This document shows, in pieces, positions 16,785-25,286 of a DNA stretch of 64,000 nt. The notes beneath the pieces were generated by a model that made no database searches, was not told the DNA's origin, and saw only the letters and a list, made by a program, of their open reading frames with translations. A program made the position numbers and the translations under genes. Source of the stretch: Rhizobium leguminosarum (lineage in GTDB: Bacteria; Pseudomonadota; Alphaproteobacteria; Rhizobiales; Rhizobiaceae); the NCBI RefSeq assembly GCF_001679785.1, contig NZ_CP016287.1:1190531-1254530 (forward strand), in the 5' to 3' direction. Every line of letters starts with the position of its first letter. Positions within the stretch are counted from its first letter, which is position 1.

Positions 16785-18859
16785 TGCCCCTCCTGGTGAG
16801 GCTGAATGATTCTCAGATCGAGGTGATTAATGGTGCGGTTACGAAGGTCGCGAACCGCGTTGACGACCGCTGGGGAATTTTGGAACAAATATGCTCCGGT
16901 TGACTGCTGGTCGATGAGCAGGCGCTTCCGCCTGATTTGGACGTAAATCCAATTGACAGGAATATCGAGCCTGGCGGCCAGTTGTACGGCGCTGAGCAAA
17001 GTAGGTTCGTGTGTCCATCTGTTGCGCTGCGCCTTTGCCTTGATGCCCGCTGCAAGGCGGAGGCGTTGCACTGTGATCGGCAAAACCTTGTCCTCGCAAT
17101 TGGGTGAATGGTGTCCTTCGCGCGTCAGTATTTCAGCGATTTGATCGTCGGGCACGCCCGTCAGAGCGAGCTCCAGCAGACGCGCGCGCAGTTCTTCACC
17201 GCGCGTGAGCTTGGCGACGGAATTGACTTTCATTTTGACGTGGAGATCAGTCACGGCGCCGCCACGCCACACGATCCTCGCCAAAGCAACGTCGCGCTCA
17301 CCGCGGTCAAGGACGACTTTTTCGACAAGGCACCGCAATAGTGCCTTGCGATGAGCGTCGGTCGTCGCATCGTTGGCCCAGATTTGGGGAAGGCTATCGA
17401 ATAACGCAACGACCTTGTTGTTGAGGTCTTTGCTAAACCCAGTGCGCTTGGCGGGTTCAGTCGATGCTCGTTGGGCAACGGCATCTTCAGCAGCGCGAAG
17501 TTCGCTCAACGCTGCTTCCCATCGACGCTCGAGTTCGGAGGCGACCAGACGATTATCAGGGTCAACGCGATTGAACTGGCGTTCTGCCAGCGCCGCGGCG
17601 TAGCGCTTGCGCTCAAGCTCCCGTTCAGCGCCAGCGCGCAAGGCCTTGTTGACCTGCTGTTGTGCCTGCCGAGCCCGCGCTAGCGCGTCAAGCTCCCCAG
17701 GCGCCAACGCGGCCAGGAAAGCGTCCGCCACAGCTGCATCGATCTGAGCCGCACGGACACGCTGGCAGTCCGGCAGGCCAGAGTGGGAATGCAGGTGGTT
17801 GCAAGCATACTCTCCGCCACCTTTATAGCGGACGTACATCTTGTAGCCACATCGCCCGCACCAGGCGATGCCGTGCAACAGCAATTCGCCATCACGGGGA
17901 GCTCCCCTGGTTTTGGCACGCATGTATTCGGCTCTGTTGTCTCGCACAATATCGCGGATCTTCTCATAGGTTGACCAGTCGATGTAGTGGGGGTAGCGAT
18001 CCTTCACGATGATCCGCCAGTCTTTAATATCCTTGGGTGTTTTCGCCTCTGAACCGCCGTCACGCCCGGCGGCGCGAAAGCGGGTCCGTCCATAAACGAA
18101 GGCACCGGCGTAGGCGGGATTCTTCAAGATCCGGGCCACCGCCGAGACCGTTGCTCGCGCCCAGCGTAGTTCGCCAAACCGGTCGCGGCGCGGCAGGGGA
18201 AGGTCCCGATCATTTAGGACGCGCATGACCTTGGCGACGGTCCGGAACTTCAGGAATGTCCGGAACACAAGCTCCAGCCGTTCCTGAACACCTAGATCAG
18301 GATCTTTTACGACCACCCCGCTCGCATCGCGCACCAAACCAACCGGCAGCATGAGGGCAAGCTCGCCGCGCTCAGCCTTGGCAAGCAGACCTGCGGTCAA
18401 ACGGCTCCGGATTGTATGCAGCTCAAGCTCTGAGATGGTTCCCTTCAGACCGAGAAGCAAACGACCATTGGCGCTGCCGGGATCATAGACGCCATCGCGA
18501 TCGGCAATGAGGCAGCCGCGCAGGCCGCAGATATCAAGCAGCGGATACCAATCCGAACAGTTGCGAGCAAGTCGGGTCACGTCGATCGACAGGATCAAAC
18601 CGATCTCACTCAGACCAACCCGTCCGACGAGTTCCTTAAAGCCGTTCCTGCCGGTCGTAGAGGCCCCACTGATGCCGAGATCGGCATCGATAACGTCAAT
18701 ATCGGCTTCATGCCAGCCAAGTTCACGAGCGCGCTCGCGGAGCGCGTACTGTAGCCGTAGGCTCTCTTGATTGCTTATGACTTGATGCGGTGTCGACTGA
18801 CGGACGTAAACAACCGCTCTGCGTGCCAGATGGGTGGGCTTGACCAGTTCGGACTTCAT
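16772..18859 (-). CDS. Large serine recombinase
   Basis: A 695-aa member of the resolvase/invertase superfamily. The N-terminal catalytic domain has AVVYVRQSTPHQ (nucleophilic Ser about residue 22), DADLGISGAS, SIDVTRLARNCSDW and LLLGLKGTISELELHTIRSR. It is followed by the Recombinase domain (RILKNPAYAGAFVYGRTRFR), a zinc ribbon (AWCGRCGYKMYVRY ... YACNHLHSHSG), a coiled-coil stretch and a C-terminal HTH-like region (AVQLAARLDIPVNWIYVQIR). It begins by ATGA overlap with the DUF5372-like gene. It probably catalysed the insertion of its own element into tnpB. It is intact and the likely active copy, since the inverted copy at 23538 lacks the C-terminus. Confidence 0.92.
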   Translation of the reverse strand: MKSELVKPTHLARRAVVYVRQSTPHQVISNQESLRLQYALRERARELGWHEADIDVIDADLGISGASTTGRNGFKELVGRVGLSEIGLILSIDVTRLARNCSDWYPLLDICGLRGCLIADRDGVYDPGSANGRLLLGLKGTISELELHTIRSRLTAGLLAKAERGELALMLPVGLVRDASGVVVKDPDLGVQERLELVFRTFLKFRTVAKVMRVLNDRDLPLPRRDRFGELRWARATVSAVARILKNPAYAGAFVYGRTRFRAAGRDGGSEAKTPKDIKDWRIIVKDRYPHYIDWSTYEKIRDIVRDNRAEYMRAKTRGAPRDGELLLHGIAWCGRCGYKMYVRYKGGGEYACNHLHSHSGLPDCQRVRAAQIDAAVADAFLAALAPGELDALARARQAQQQVNKALRAGAERELERKRYAAALAERQFNRVDPDNRLVASELERRWEAALSELRAAEDAVAQRASTEPAKRTGFSKDLNNKVVALFDSLPQIWANDATTDAHRKALLRCLVEKVVLDRGERDVALARIVWRGGAVTDLHVKMKVNSVAKLTRGEELRARLLELALTGVPDDQIAEILTREGHHSPNCEDKVLPITVQRLRLAAGIKAKAQRNRWTHEPTLLSAVQLAARLDIPVNWIYVQIRRKRLLIDQQSTGAYLFQNSPAVVNAVRDLRNRTINHLDLRIIQPHQEGHQHA

Positions 18860-18956
18860 GACATACCTCCGCCAGAACTGCGGCGACGTCGTCGAGAATC
18901 TGACGCCGCAACGCGGGTGATAACGTCGCCCACAGGTTCTTCGGTTCGATCATCAT
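18723..18956 (-). CDS. Small helical ORF between DUF5372-like gene and recombinase (left copy)
   Basis: A frame starting at the ATG at 18956 reads MMIEPKNLWATLSPALRRQ and ILDDVAAVLAEVCHEVR, a helix pattern like that of the small gene before the recombinase at 31899 ([21 protein letters not shown]). It overlaps the end of the DUF5372-like gene and runs 137 bases into the recombinase. The conserved part is probably only the first 45 codons. GAAGG precedes the ATG. Function unknown. Confidence 0.5.
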   Translation of the reverse strand: MMIEPKNLWATLSPALRRQILDDVAAVLAEVCHEVRTGQAHPSGTQSGCLRPSVDTASSHKQSREPTATVRAPRARS

Positions 18957-19185
18957 GACCTTCGAGAGTTTCCGCCACCGCGATAAGATCCCGAACTGCC
19001 TCAACGCTAAGTTTAATCTGATTCGTGGCTTCGACATATCCCTGTGTCGCTGACACGGGTATCAGCAAGGTCGATCCACCACGATGTTCAACCTCATACG
19101 AAGGCGCGAAGTTGCCGCCTCTACGTCCCACCTCACGGATTACATTAAAGGAGCGTCCAAATAACGGATGGCTCGGATCCAGCAC
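18856..19185 (-). CDS. DUF5372-like small protein (left copy)
   Basis: A frame upstream of the recombinase contains KIEVLDPSHPLFGRSFNVIR, GGSTLLIPVSATQGYVE and LSVEAVRDLIAVAETLEG. This resembles the small proteins (DUF5372-like) that precede recombinases of this group. A GTG at 19185 is a possible start, but the frame is open beyond it to the element end, so the true start is uncertain. Its stop overlaps the recombinase start by ATGA. The role is unknown; the constant linkage suggests an accessory or regulatory partner of the recombinase. Confidence 0.55.
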   Translation of the reverse strand: MLDPSHPLFGRSFNVIREVGRRGGNFAPSYEVEHRGGSTLLIPVSATQGYVEATNQIKLSVEAVRDLIAVAETLEGHDDRTEEPVGDVITRVAASDSRRRRRSSGGGMS

Positions 19186-19253
19186 CTCGATCTTGTCCGG
19201 TGATGATTCGTCAGACTCACAAGCAGGGATATTTCTGTAGGCCGTCGCTCGAC

Positions 19254-19313
19254 GGGATCGATATTGATGCGATAGTGCGCCATCCCGTGCGGCAGTATCA
19301 GATCGCTGGCTGA
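19254..19313 (+). pseudogene. tnpB: 3' end of the interrupted IS66 tnpB
   Basis: Twenty in-frame codons, GIDIDAIVRHPVRQYQIAG plus TGA, complete the TnpB whose first 98 codons end at 16772. The GID motif is the conserved TnpB C-terminal motif. Confidence 0.8.
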
Positions 19314-19366
19314 AGTTGGTGAATTGATCGGTTGACGCGGCGACGCGGCTCAGATTCAAAACTGGG

Positions 19367-20953
19367 ATGACCCGAACCGGCGAACCGAACGTTGCAGAAC
19401 TGATGGCGCAGTTGGCGGCAAGCGCCGCCGAAATCGCTGCGCTCAAAGCCGAGAAGGAAGCGCTGTCACGGCGGGTCGTTAAGCTGGAGGAAGAACTTGC
19501 GCTCGCAAGGCTGCATCGGTTCGCACCCCGCAGCGAAAAGCATATTGATCGCATCTTCAACGAGGCCGAAGAGGCTGCAGACGATGATGACCGTGACAAT
19601 GGCCTCGTCGTCGATCTCCCGGATACAGGCTTGCCGGCGCTCGATAGCGCGGCGGGAAAGAAGCGTGGACGCAGACCCTTGCCGGAAGACCTGCCGCGCG
19701 AGCGGGTCGAATACGATCTACCCGACGATCAAAAGGCTTGCCCTTGCTGCGACAGTCAAATGCATCGCATGGGCGAGGCCGTTACCGAGCAGCTCCATAT
19801 CGAGGTCAAGGCAAAGGTTCTGCAGAATGTGCGGTTCAAATACGCCTGCCGCCATTGCGACCGCACCGGGATCAACACGCCTGTCGTGATCGCACCGATG
19901 CCGCCGCAACCCCTGCCGGGCAGCATCGCCACCGCCTCGACGCTGGCCTTCGCACTCGTCCACAAATACGTCGACGGCACGCCGCTCTACCGCGTGGCGC
20001 AAACGTTCGAACGGGCCGGCGTTCCAATCAGCCGAGGCGCTCTCGCGCACTGGGTGATCGGTTCGAGCGAGAGGCACCTGCATCGCATCTATGACGCTCT
20101 GAAGCTCCGGCTGCGATCGCAGCCTCTCATTCATGGCGATGAGACGACAGTTCAGGTGCTGAAGGAAAAGGACAAGGAAGCCACCAGCACGTCGTACATG
20201 TGGGCCTATCGCAGCGGCGAGGACAGTGACGAACCAATCGTGCTTCTCGATTATCAACCAGGCCGAGGCCAGATACATCCACAGGCATTCCTCGGCGACT
20301 ACCGCGGCATACTGATGAGCGATGGCTACACAGTCTGGCGCACATTTGACGGCGCGACACATATCGGATGCATGGCGCATTCCAGGCGACGCTTTGTCGA
20401 GGCCCTCAAAACCAGGAAGAACGGAGGCGGACCGCCGGAACAGGCGCTCCGGTTCTTCGAGCAGCTCTACCGGATCGAAAAGCAGGCCAAAGATAAGGCC
20501 CCGGATGCCGGCGAGACGAAAGCAGACTGCATTCGCCGTTTCCGGCAACAGCACAGCTTGCCTGTCTTGAACGCGCTCAAGTCGTGGCTCGACAACATCG
20601 CGCCGAAGGTCGTGCCGGATACCAGGCTCGGCGATGCCGTGTCCTATACTCTCAACCAATGGGATTATCTGACGCGCTATATCACCGATGGCAGGATGCC
20701 GATCGATAACAACATTCTGGAACGCGACATCAGAGTTTTTGCGACCGGAAGAAAATCGTGGCTGTTCAGCGACACCGCTGACGGAGCCAGGGCCAGCGCC
20801 ATGATCTACAGTCTGATGCTGACTTGCCGCGCCTGTGGCGTCGACCCACTCACCTGGCTGCGCCACGTGCTCACTGATTTGCCGCAGCGAAGCGAAGCGG
20901 CCGACATCGACGACCTGCTACCGTTCAACTTCTCCAAAACCACTACCGCCTAA
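19367..20953 (+). CDS. tnpC: IS66 transposase TnpC, full length
   Basis: A 528-aa IS66 transposase. It has an N-terminal leucine-zipper-like coiled coil (residues 10-50: LAASAAEIAALKAEKEAL), a zinc finger (CPCCDSQMHRMG ... CRHCDRTG, about 125-165) and the DDE domain with PLIHGDETTVQVL, YRGILMSDGYTVW and the C-terminal DNNILERDIRVFATGRKSWLF. It belongs with the tnpA at 16076 and the split tnpB. It appears intact. Confidence 0.93.
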   Translation: MTRTGEPNVAELMAQLAASAAEIAALKAEKEALSRRVVKLEEELALARLHRFAPRSEKHIDRIFNEAEEAADDDDRDNGLVVDLPDTGLPALDSAAGKKRGRRPLPEDLPRERVEYDLPDDQKACPCCDSQMHRMGEAVTEQLHIEVKAKVLQNVRFKYACRHCDRTGINTPVVIAPMPPQPLPGSIATASTLAFALVHKYVDGTPLYRVAQTFERAGVPISRGALAHWVIGSSERHLHRIYDALKLRLRSQPLIHGDETTVQVLKEKDKEATSTSYMWAYRSGEDSDEPIVLLDYQPGRGQIHPQAFLGDYRGILMSDGYTVWRTFDGATHIGCMAHSRRRFVEALKTRKNGGGPPEQALRFFEQLYRIEKQAKDKAPDAGETKADCIRRFRQQHSLPVLNALKSWLDNIAPKVVPDTRLGDAVSYTLNQWDYLTRYITDGRMPIDNNILERDIRVFATGRKSWLFSDTADGARASAMIYSLMLTCRACGVDPLTWLRHVLTDLPQRSEAADIDDLLPFNFSKTTTA

Positions 20954-21031
20954 TAGGGCAGGATATTCCCACTGATACAGGGCGGTTCAGCGGTGCTGCA
21001 GCCGTCAATGCGCATCGAAAATAGCGCTTAC

Positions 21032-21127
21032 GAACGACCGAGCAAGCTTGATCCTTTTGCCGACAAACTGGCTGGCTGGCTAAAGACCGAGGCCGGACGG
21101 TCGCGCAAGCAGCGCCGAACGCTGAAG
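21032..21127 (+). pseudogene. IS21 IstA fragment
   Basis: Directly after the IS66 terminus the + strand reads ERPSKLDPFADKLAGWLKTE then AGRSRKQRRTLK, which matches the N-terminal part of IS21-family IstA transposases. Homology stops near 21127, so this is a 30-codon scrap. Confidence 0.6.
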
Positions 21128-21186
21128 CGTACGCATCCGAGGTGGACCGCAGGATTTTTGCAGTCGTGCGTGGTAACGTCGGGTTC

Positions 21187-21432
21187 ATGGAGATCGATGA
21201 GGACAAGATCGACGATGCCGTTTTGGCGCTGTTGTGGCTAACGCTGCATAACGAGCGTTGTGCCTGGAAGGGCTTTGACTGGGCAACGACGGATCGCTTG
21301 CATCAGAAGGGCATGATCGGCGACCCGGTGAACAAGTCGAAGTCGCTGGTGCTGACGGACGAGGGTCTGCGGCGGTCGGAGGAGCTGTTTCGGACGCTGT
21401 TTACGCGGCAACCGATATCGCCACCGCCTTGA
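21187..21432 (+). CDS. DUF6429-like small protein
   Basis: An 81-aa acidic helical protein, MEIDEDKIDDAVLALLWLTL ... WKGFDWATTDRLHQKGMI ... LTDEGLRRSEELFRTLFTR. It resembles a widespread proteobacterial family of unknown function (DUF6429), often found next to IS elements. The winged-helix-like ending (KSKSLVLTDEG) hints at a DNA-binding fold, but this is a guess. It converges on and overlaps the tnpC at 21401 by 32 bases. Confidence 0.65.
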   Translation: MEIDEDKIDDAVLALLWLTLHNERCAWKGFDWATTDRLHQKGMIGDPVNKSKSLVLTDEGLRRSEELFRTLFTRQPISPPP

Positions 21433-23045
21433 TCCTCTTCCATTCCCAAGGCAAGAGCTCACGCAGGCGGGAGACGGGAAGATCTGCGATGCGCGTCAGC
21501 ACATCTGCGAGCCAAGCCTTCGGGTCGATGTCGTTGAGGCGGGCCGTCGTAATAAGGGTCAGCATGATGGCCGCCCGGTCGGCGCCCCGCTCGGATCCGG
21601 CGAAGCTCCAGTTTCTTCTTCCACATGCAACCCCGCGCAGGGCTCTTTCCGCCGCGTTATTCGTCATGCAGATCCTGCCGTCGTCGGCGTATCTGGCAAA
21701 GTCGGCCCAGCGCGACAGCATATAGTTGATGGGTTCAATCACCGGTGAGGATCGCGACAGGCCTTCGAGTTCCAGCCTGAACCAAGCCTCCAGTTCGTCG
21801 AGCAGCGGCTTGCTCTTTTCCTGGCGCACGGCAAGGCGCTCTTCGGCACTCCGACCGTTGATCTCGCGCTCGATGGCGAACAACGCGTCGATGCGTTTAA
21901 CCGCTTCCAACGCCGTCGCCGAGACAGGCCGTGCGCCCTTACCCCGGCGCGCACTGCGAGAGACGTCGGCCAGCTCGAAGAACTTTCGCCGCGCATGGGC
22001 AAAACAGAAGGCCGGCGTCACCGGGATTTGTTTCCTGCTCCGGTCAAAGAGCGGATTGAAGCCATTGTAGTTAATCGGCCTGCAGGATACCGGTGAACTC
22101 GGCCAAATGTCGTTGCGGATGTTCGCCACGCCGGTTGCTTGAGGCGTAGAAGACGGCGGCTGGCGGCGCGAGCCCTCCAAATGGCCGGTCGTCGCAAACG
22201 TAAGTCCATATGCGGCCGGTGATGCACTGCCCCTTGGCGAGGATCGGGATGGTGGTGTCGTCGCCGTGCAACCGCTCGGCCGCAAACAAATGGGTCTCAA
22301 TAAGATCGAACAGCGGTTTGACGGCGGCGCTGACGTAACCAACCTGGTCGGCAAGCGTCTGGGTAGACAGATCGATCCCTTCGCTGCGAAAGCGTCGACT
22401 TTGGCGGTTGAGCGGTTGGTGCTCGGAGAATTTGTCGAAGACGATGGTGGAAAGAAGGTTGGGGCCGAGGAAGCCGCGTGGTGTTGCATGGAAGGGTGCG
22501 GGAGCCTGGCTGATGCAACCGCAGTCCCGGCAGGTAAACTTCTCCCGCACCGTTTCCACGACCTTGAAGCGGCGCGGGATCTCCTCCAGCGTCTCGGTGG
22601 TATCCTCACCCAGCTTCGACAGCCGCTCGCCGCCGCAGTGATCGCAGGCCGTGGGGGCTGCGGTGATGACGCGCTCGCGTTCGATATTCTCTGGCCAAGG
22701 CTTGCGCACTGGTCGCTTGCGGGTGAAGGCACGCACGGCTTGGGTTTTGGCGGCAGACGTTCCTGAAGCGAGCTCGTCCTCGGTCGCGTCGGCGACCAGC
22801 TCTTCGAGCTGCAGTTCCATCTGGTCGATCAGCCGCTGGGTGCGCTCCCGGCTCGGACCGTGTTTGTCGCGTTCCAACTTGGCGATCAGCAATTGCAGAT
22901 GGGCGTTGAGCGCCTCGATGCTGGAAAGCTCTGCTTTGGCTTTGGTCGCTTCGGCCTCGGCGTGCAATCGCGCCTCGCGTTCTGCCAGCAGCGCGGCGTG
23001 GGCGCTGGCAAGATCGTCAGGAAGGGAAAGCGGCGGCAACGACAT
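21401..23045 (-). pseudogene. tnpC: IS66 transposase TnpC with frameshift
   Basis: From the ATG at 23045 the first 324 codons are a normal IS66 TnpC: coiled coil, zinc finger CDHCGGERLSKLG ... CRDCGC, HGDDTTIPIL. After LAEFTGILQAD the frame hits TAA near 22071. The remaining part (YNGFNPLFDRSRK ... TNNAAERALRGVACGRRNWS) continues in another frame to 21401. A net one-base insertion at about 22075 explains it. The same transposase type begins at 227 in the minus strand. Confidence 0.9.
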
Positions 23046-23092
23046 GGCAACATAGGAACATATTTCTTCAACGAATTCAATGAAGAAGGCGC

Positions 23093-23148
23093 TCAAACCC
23101 GTGTCGGACGCCAGGTTTCCTGAGGGGCTCGCCAGTCAATTCCGGATA
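23093..23148 (-). pseudogene. tnpB: 3' end of IS66 tnpB, cut by recombinase element
   Basis: The minus strand reads SGIDWRAPQETWRPTRV and a stop, identical in protein to the end of the intact TnpB at 275-625. The cut is just before these codons, in the Leu codon homologous to that hit in the tnpB at 16479. Confidence 0.85.
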
Positions 23149-23211
23149 GCGACGGCCTACAGAAATATCCCTGCTTGTGAGTCTGACGAATCATCACCGG
23201 ACAAGATCGAG

Positions 23212-23541
23212 GTGCTGGATCCGAGCCATCCGTTATTTGGACGCTCCTTTAATGTAATCCGTGAGGTGGGACGTAGAGGCGGCAACTTCGCGCCTTCGTA
23301 TGAGGTTGAACATCGTGGTGGATCGACCTTGCTGATACCCGTGTCAGCGACACAGGGATATGTCGAAGCCACGAATCAGATTAAACTTAGCGTTGAGGCA
23401 GTTCGGGATCTTATCGCGGTGGCGGAAACTCTCGAAGGTCATGATGATCGAACCGAAGAACCTGTGGGCGACGTTATCACCCGCGTTGCGGCGTCAGATT
23501 CTCGACGACGTCGCCGCAGTTCTGGCGGAGGTATGTCATGA
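23212..23541 (+). CDS. DUF5372-like small protein (right copy)
   Basis: Identical in protein to the ORF at 18856-19185, with VLDPSHPLFGRSFNVIR at its start. The GTG at 23212 is a possible start, but the frame is open further upstream into tnpB sequence. The stop overlaps the recombinase ATG (ATGA). Confidence 0.55.
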   Translation: MLDPSHPLFGRSFNVIREVGRRGGNFAPSYEVEHRGGSTLLIPVSATQGYVEATNQIKLSVEAVRDLIAVAETLEGHDDRTEEPVGDVITRVAASDSRRRRRSSGGGMS

Positions 23542-23674
23542 AGTCCGAACTGGTCAAGCCCACCCATCTGGCACGCAGAGCGGTTGTTTACGTCCGTCAG
23601 TCGACACCGCATCAAGTCATAAGCAATCAAGAGAGCCTACGGCTACAGTACGCGCTCCGCGAGCGCGCTCGTGA
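23441..23674 (+). CDS. Small helical ORF (right copy)
   Basis: Identical to 18723-18956. It begins at the double ATG at 23441 and overlaps both neighbours. Only the first about 45 codons resemble the corresponding gene of the element at 31400-35442. Confidence 0.45.
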   Translation: MMIEPKNLWATLSPALRRQILDDVAAVLAEVCHEVRTGQAHPSGTQSGCLRPSVDTASSHKQSREPTATVRAPRARS

Positions 23675-25286
23675 ACTTGGCTGGCATGAAGCCGATATTG
23701 ACGTTATCGATGCCGATCTCGGCATCAGTGGGGCCTCTACGACCGGCAGGAACGGCTTTAAGGAACTCGTCGGACGGGTTGGTCTGAGTGAGATCGGTTT
23801 GATCCTGTCGATCGACGTGACCCGACTTGCTCGCAACTGTTCGGATTGGTATCCGCTGCTTGATATCTGCGGCCTGCGCGGCTGCCTCATTGCCGATCGC
23901 GATGGCGTCTATGATCCCGGCAGCGCCAATGGTCGTTTGCTTCTCGGTCTGAAGGGAACCATCTCAGAGCTTGAGCTGCATACAATCCGGAGCCGTTTGA
24001 CCGCAGGTCTGCTTGCCAAGGCTGAGCGCGGCGAGCTTGCCCTCATGCTGCCGGTTGGTTTGGTGCGCGATGCGAGCGGGGTGGTCGTAAAAGATCCTGA
24101 TCTAGGTGTTCAGGAACGGCTGGAGCTTGTGTTCCGGACATTCCTGAAGTTCCGGACCGTCGCCAAGGTCATGCGCGTCCTAAATGATCGGGACCTTCCC
24201 CTGCCGCGCCGCGACCGGTTTGGCGAACTACGCTGGGCGCGAGCAACGGTCTCGGCGGTGGCCCGGATCTTGAAGAATCCCGCCTACGCCGGTGCCTTCG
24301 TTTATGGACGGACCCGCTTTCGCGCCGCCGGGCGTGACGGCGGTTCAGAGGCGAAAACACCCAAGGATATTAAAGACTGGCGGATCATCGTGAAGGATCG
24401 CTACCCCCACTACATCGACTGGTCAACCTATGAGAAGATCCGCGATATTGTGCGAGACAACAGAGCCGAATACATGCGTGCCAAAACCAGGGGAGCTCCC
24501 CGTGATGGCGAATTGCTGTTGCACGGCATCGCCTGGTGCGGGCGATGTGGCTACAAGATGTACGTCCGCTATAAAGGTGGCGGAGAGTATGCTTGCAACC
24601 ACCTGCATTCCCACTCTGGCCTGCCGGACTGCCAGCGTGTCCGTGCGGCTCAGATCGATGCAGCTGTGGCGGACGCTTTCCTGGCCGCGTTGGCGCCTGG
24701 GGAGCTTGACGCGCTAGCGCGGGCTCGGCAGGCACAACAGCAGGTCAACAAGGCCTTGCGCGCTGGCGCTGAACGGGAGCTTGAGCGCAAGCGCTACGCC
24801 GCGGCGCTGGCAGAACGCCAGTTCAATCGCGTTGACCCTGATAATCGTCTGGTCGCCTCCGAACTCGAGCGTCGATGGGAAGCAGCGTTGAGCGAACTTC
24901 GCGCTGCTGAAGATGCCGTTGCCCAACGAGCATCGACTGAACCCGCCAAGCGCACTGGGTTTAGCAAAGACCTCAACAACAAGGTCGTTGCGTTATTCGA
25001 TAGCCTTCCCCAAATCTGGGCCAACGATGCGACGACCGACGCTCATCGCAAGGCACTATTGCGGTGCCTTGTCGAAAAAGTCGTCCTTGACCGCGGTGAG
25101 CGCGACGTTGCTTTGGCGAGGATCGTGTGGCGTGGCGGCGCCGATCGGCGAAGATCGGACGGAACGGCTCGATCAAATTCCGGCTTGCTATCAGGTGATC
25201 GTCACGATCCGCCCGAAATACTCTTGTCCCAAGGGCCGCACGGGCGTGGTACAGGCCAGAGCGCCGGCGCATTTGCTGGAAGGTAG
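23538..25286 (+). pseudogene. Serine recombinase, C-terminally truncated copy
   Basis: The first about 534 residues are identical to the recombinase at 16772-18859, including the YVRQS active site, Recombinase domain and zinc ribbon. At 25141 the gene runs into an IS66 tnpC fragment and ends after 48 foreign residues. The missing C-terminal 160 residues contain the HTH-like region, so target binding is probably impaired. Confidence 0.88.

Larger units (their letters stand above)
16773..19247. mobile_element. Serine-recombinase element inserted in IS66 tnpB (left, complete copy)
   Basis: About 2.48 kb lies between two copies of CTCGAC inside tnpB. It carries three minus-strand genes: a DUF5372-like ORF, a small helical ORF and a 695-aa serine recombinase. 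No inverted repeats are visible at its ends, as expected for recombination by a serine integrase at a short shared core. Positions 17256-19248 are duplicated in inverse orientation at 23149-25141. Confidence 0.75.
17256..19248 (-). repeat. Long inverted repeat, left arm
   Basis: About 1,993 bp that reappear in inverse orientation at 23149-25141. Translations of the shared genes are identical throughout. The arm ends at one side where the right copy is truncated (GGCGGCGCC in the recombinase gene) and on the other at the element boundary in tnpB. Recombination between the arms would invert the roughly 3.9 kb in between. Confidence 0.9.
15994..21031. mobile_element. IS66-family element carrying a nested recombinase element
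   Basis: The ends start GTAAGCGC, the IS66 terminal signature, at 15994 and in inverted orientation at 21024-21031, with further matching bases inside. They enclose tnpA, tnpB and tnpC. The tnpB is interrupted by about 2.48 kb containing a serine recombinase gene (16773-19247). Removing that insert restores a standard IS66. The left flank is a recombinase gene and the right flank an IS21 istA scrap, and I see no 8-bp target duplication, so the outside has been rearranged. Confidence 0.75.
23149..25141 (+). repeat. Long inverted repeat, right arm (truncated recombinase element)
   Basis: Inverse copy of 17256-19248. It contains the DUF5372-like gene, the small ORF and the first about 534 codons of the recombinase. 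It abuts IS66 tnpB sequence on the left. On the right it joins a different IS66 tnpC fragment at GGCGGCGCC, without the end of the element. Confidence 0.9.

Noticed and set aside
18507..18770. Open frames antisense to the serine recombinases (both copies)
   Set aside because: They mirror high-GC coding sequence, have no ribosome binding site and show no family pattern.
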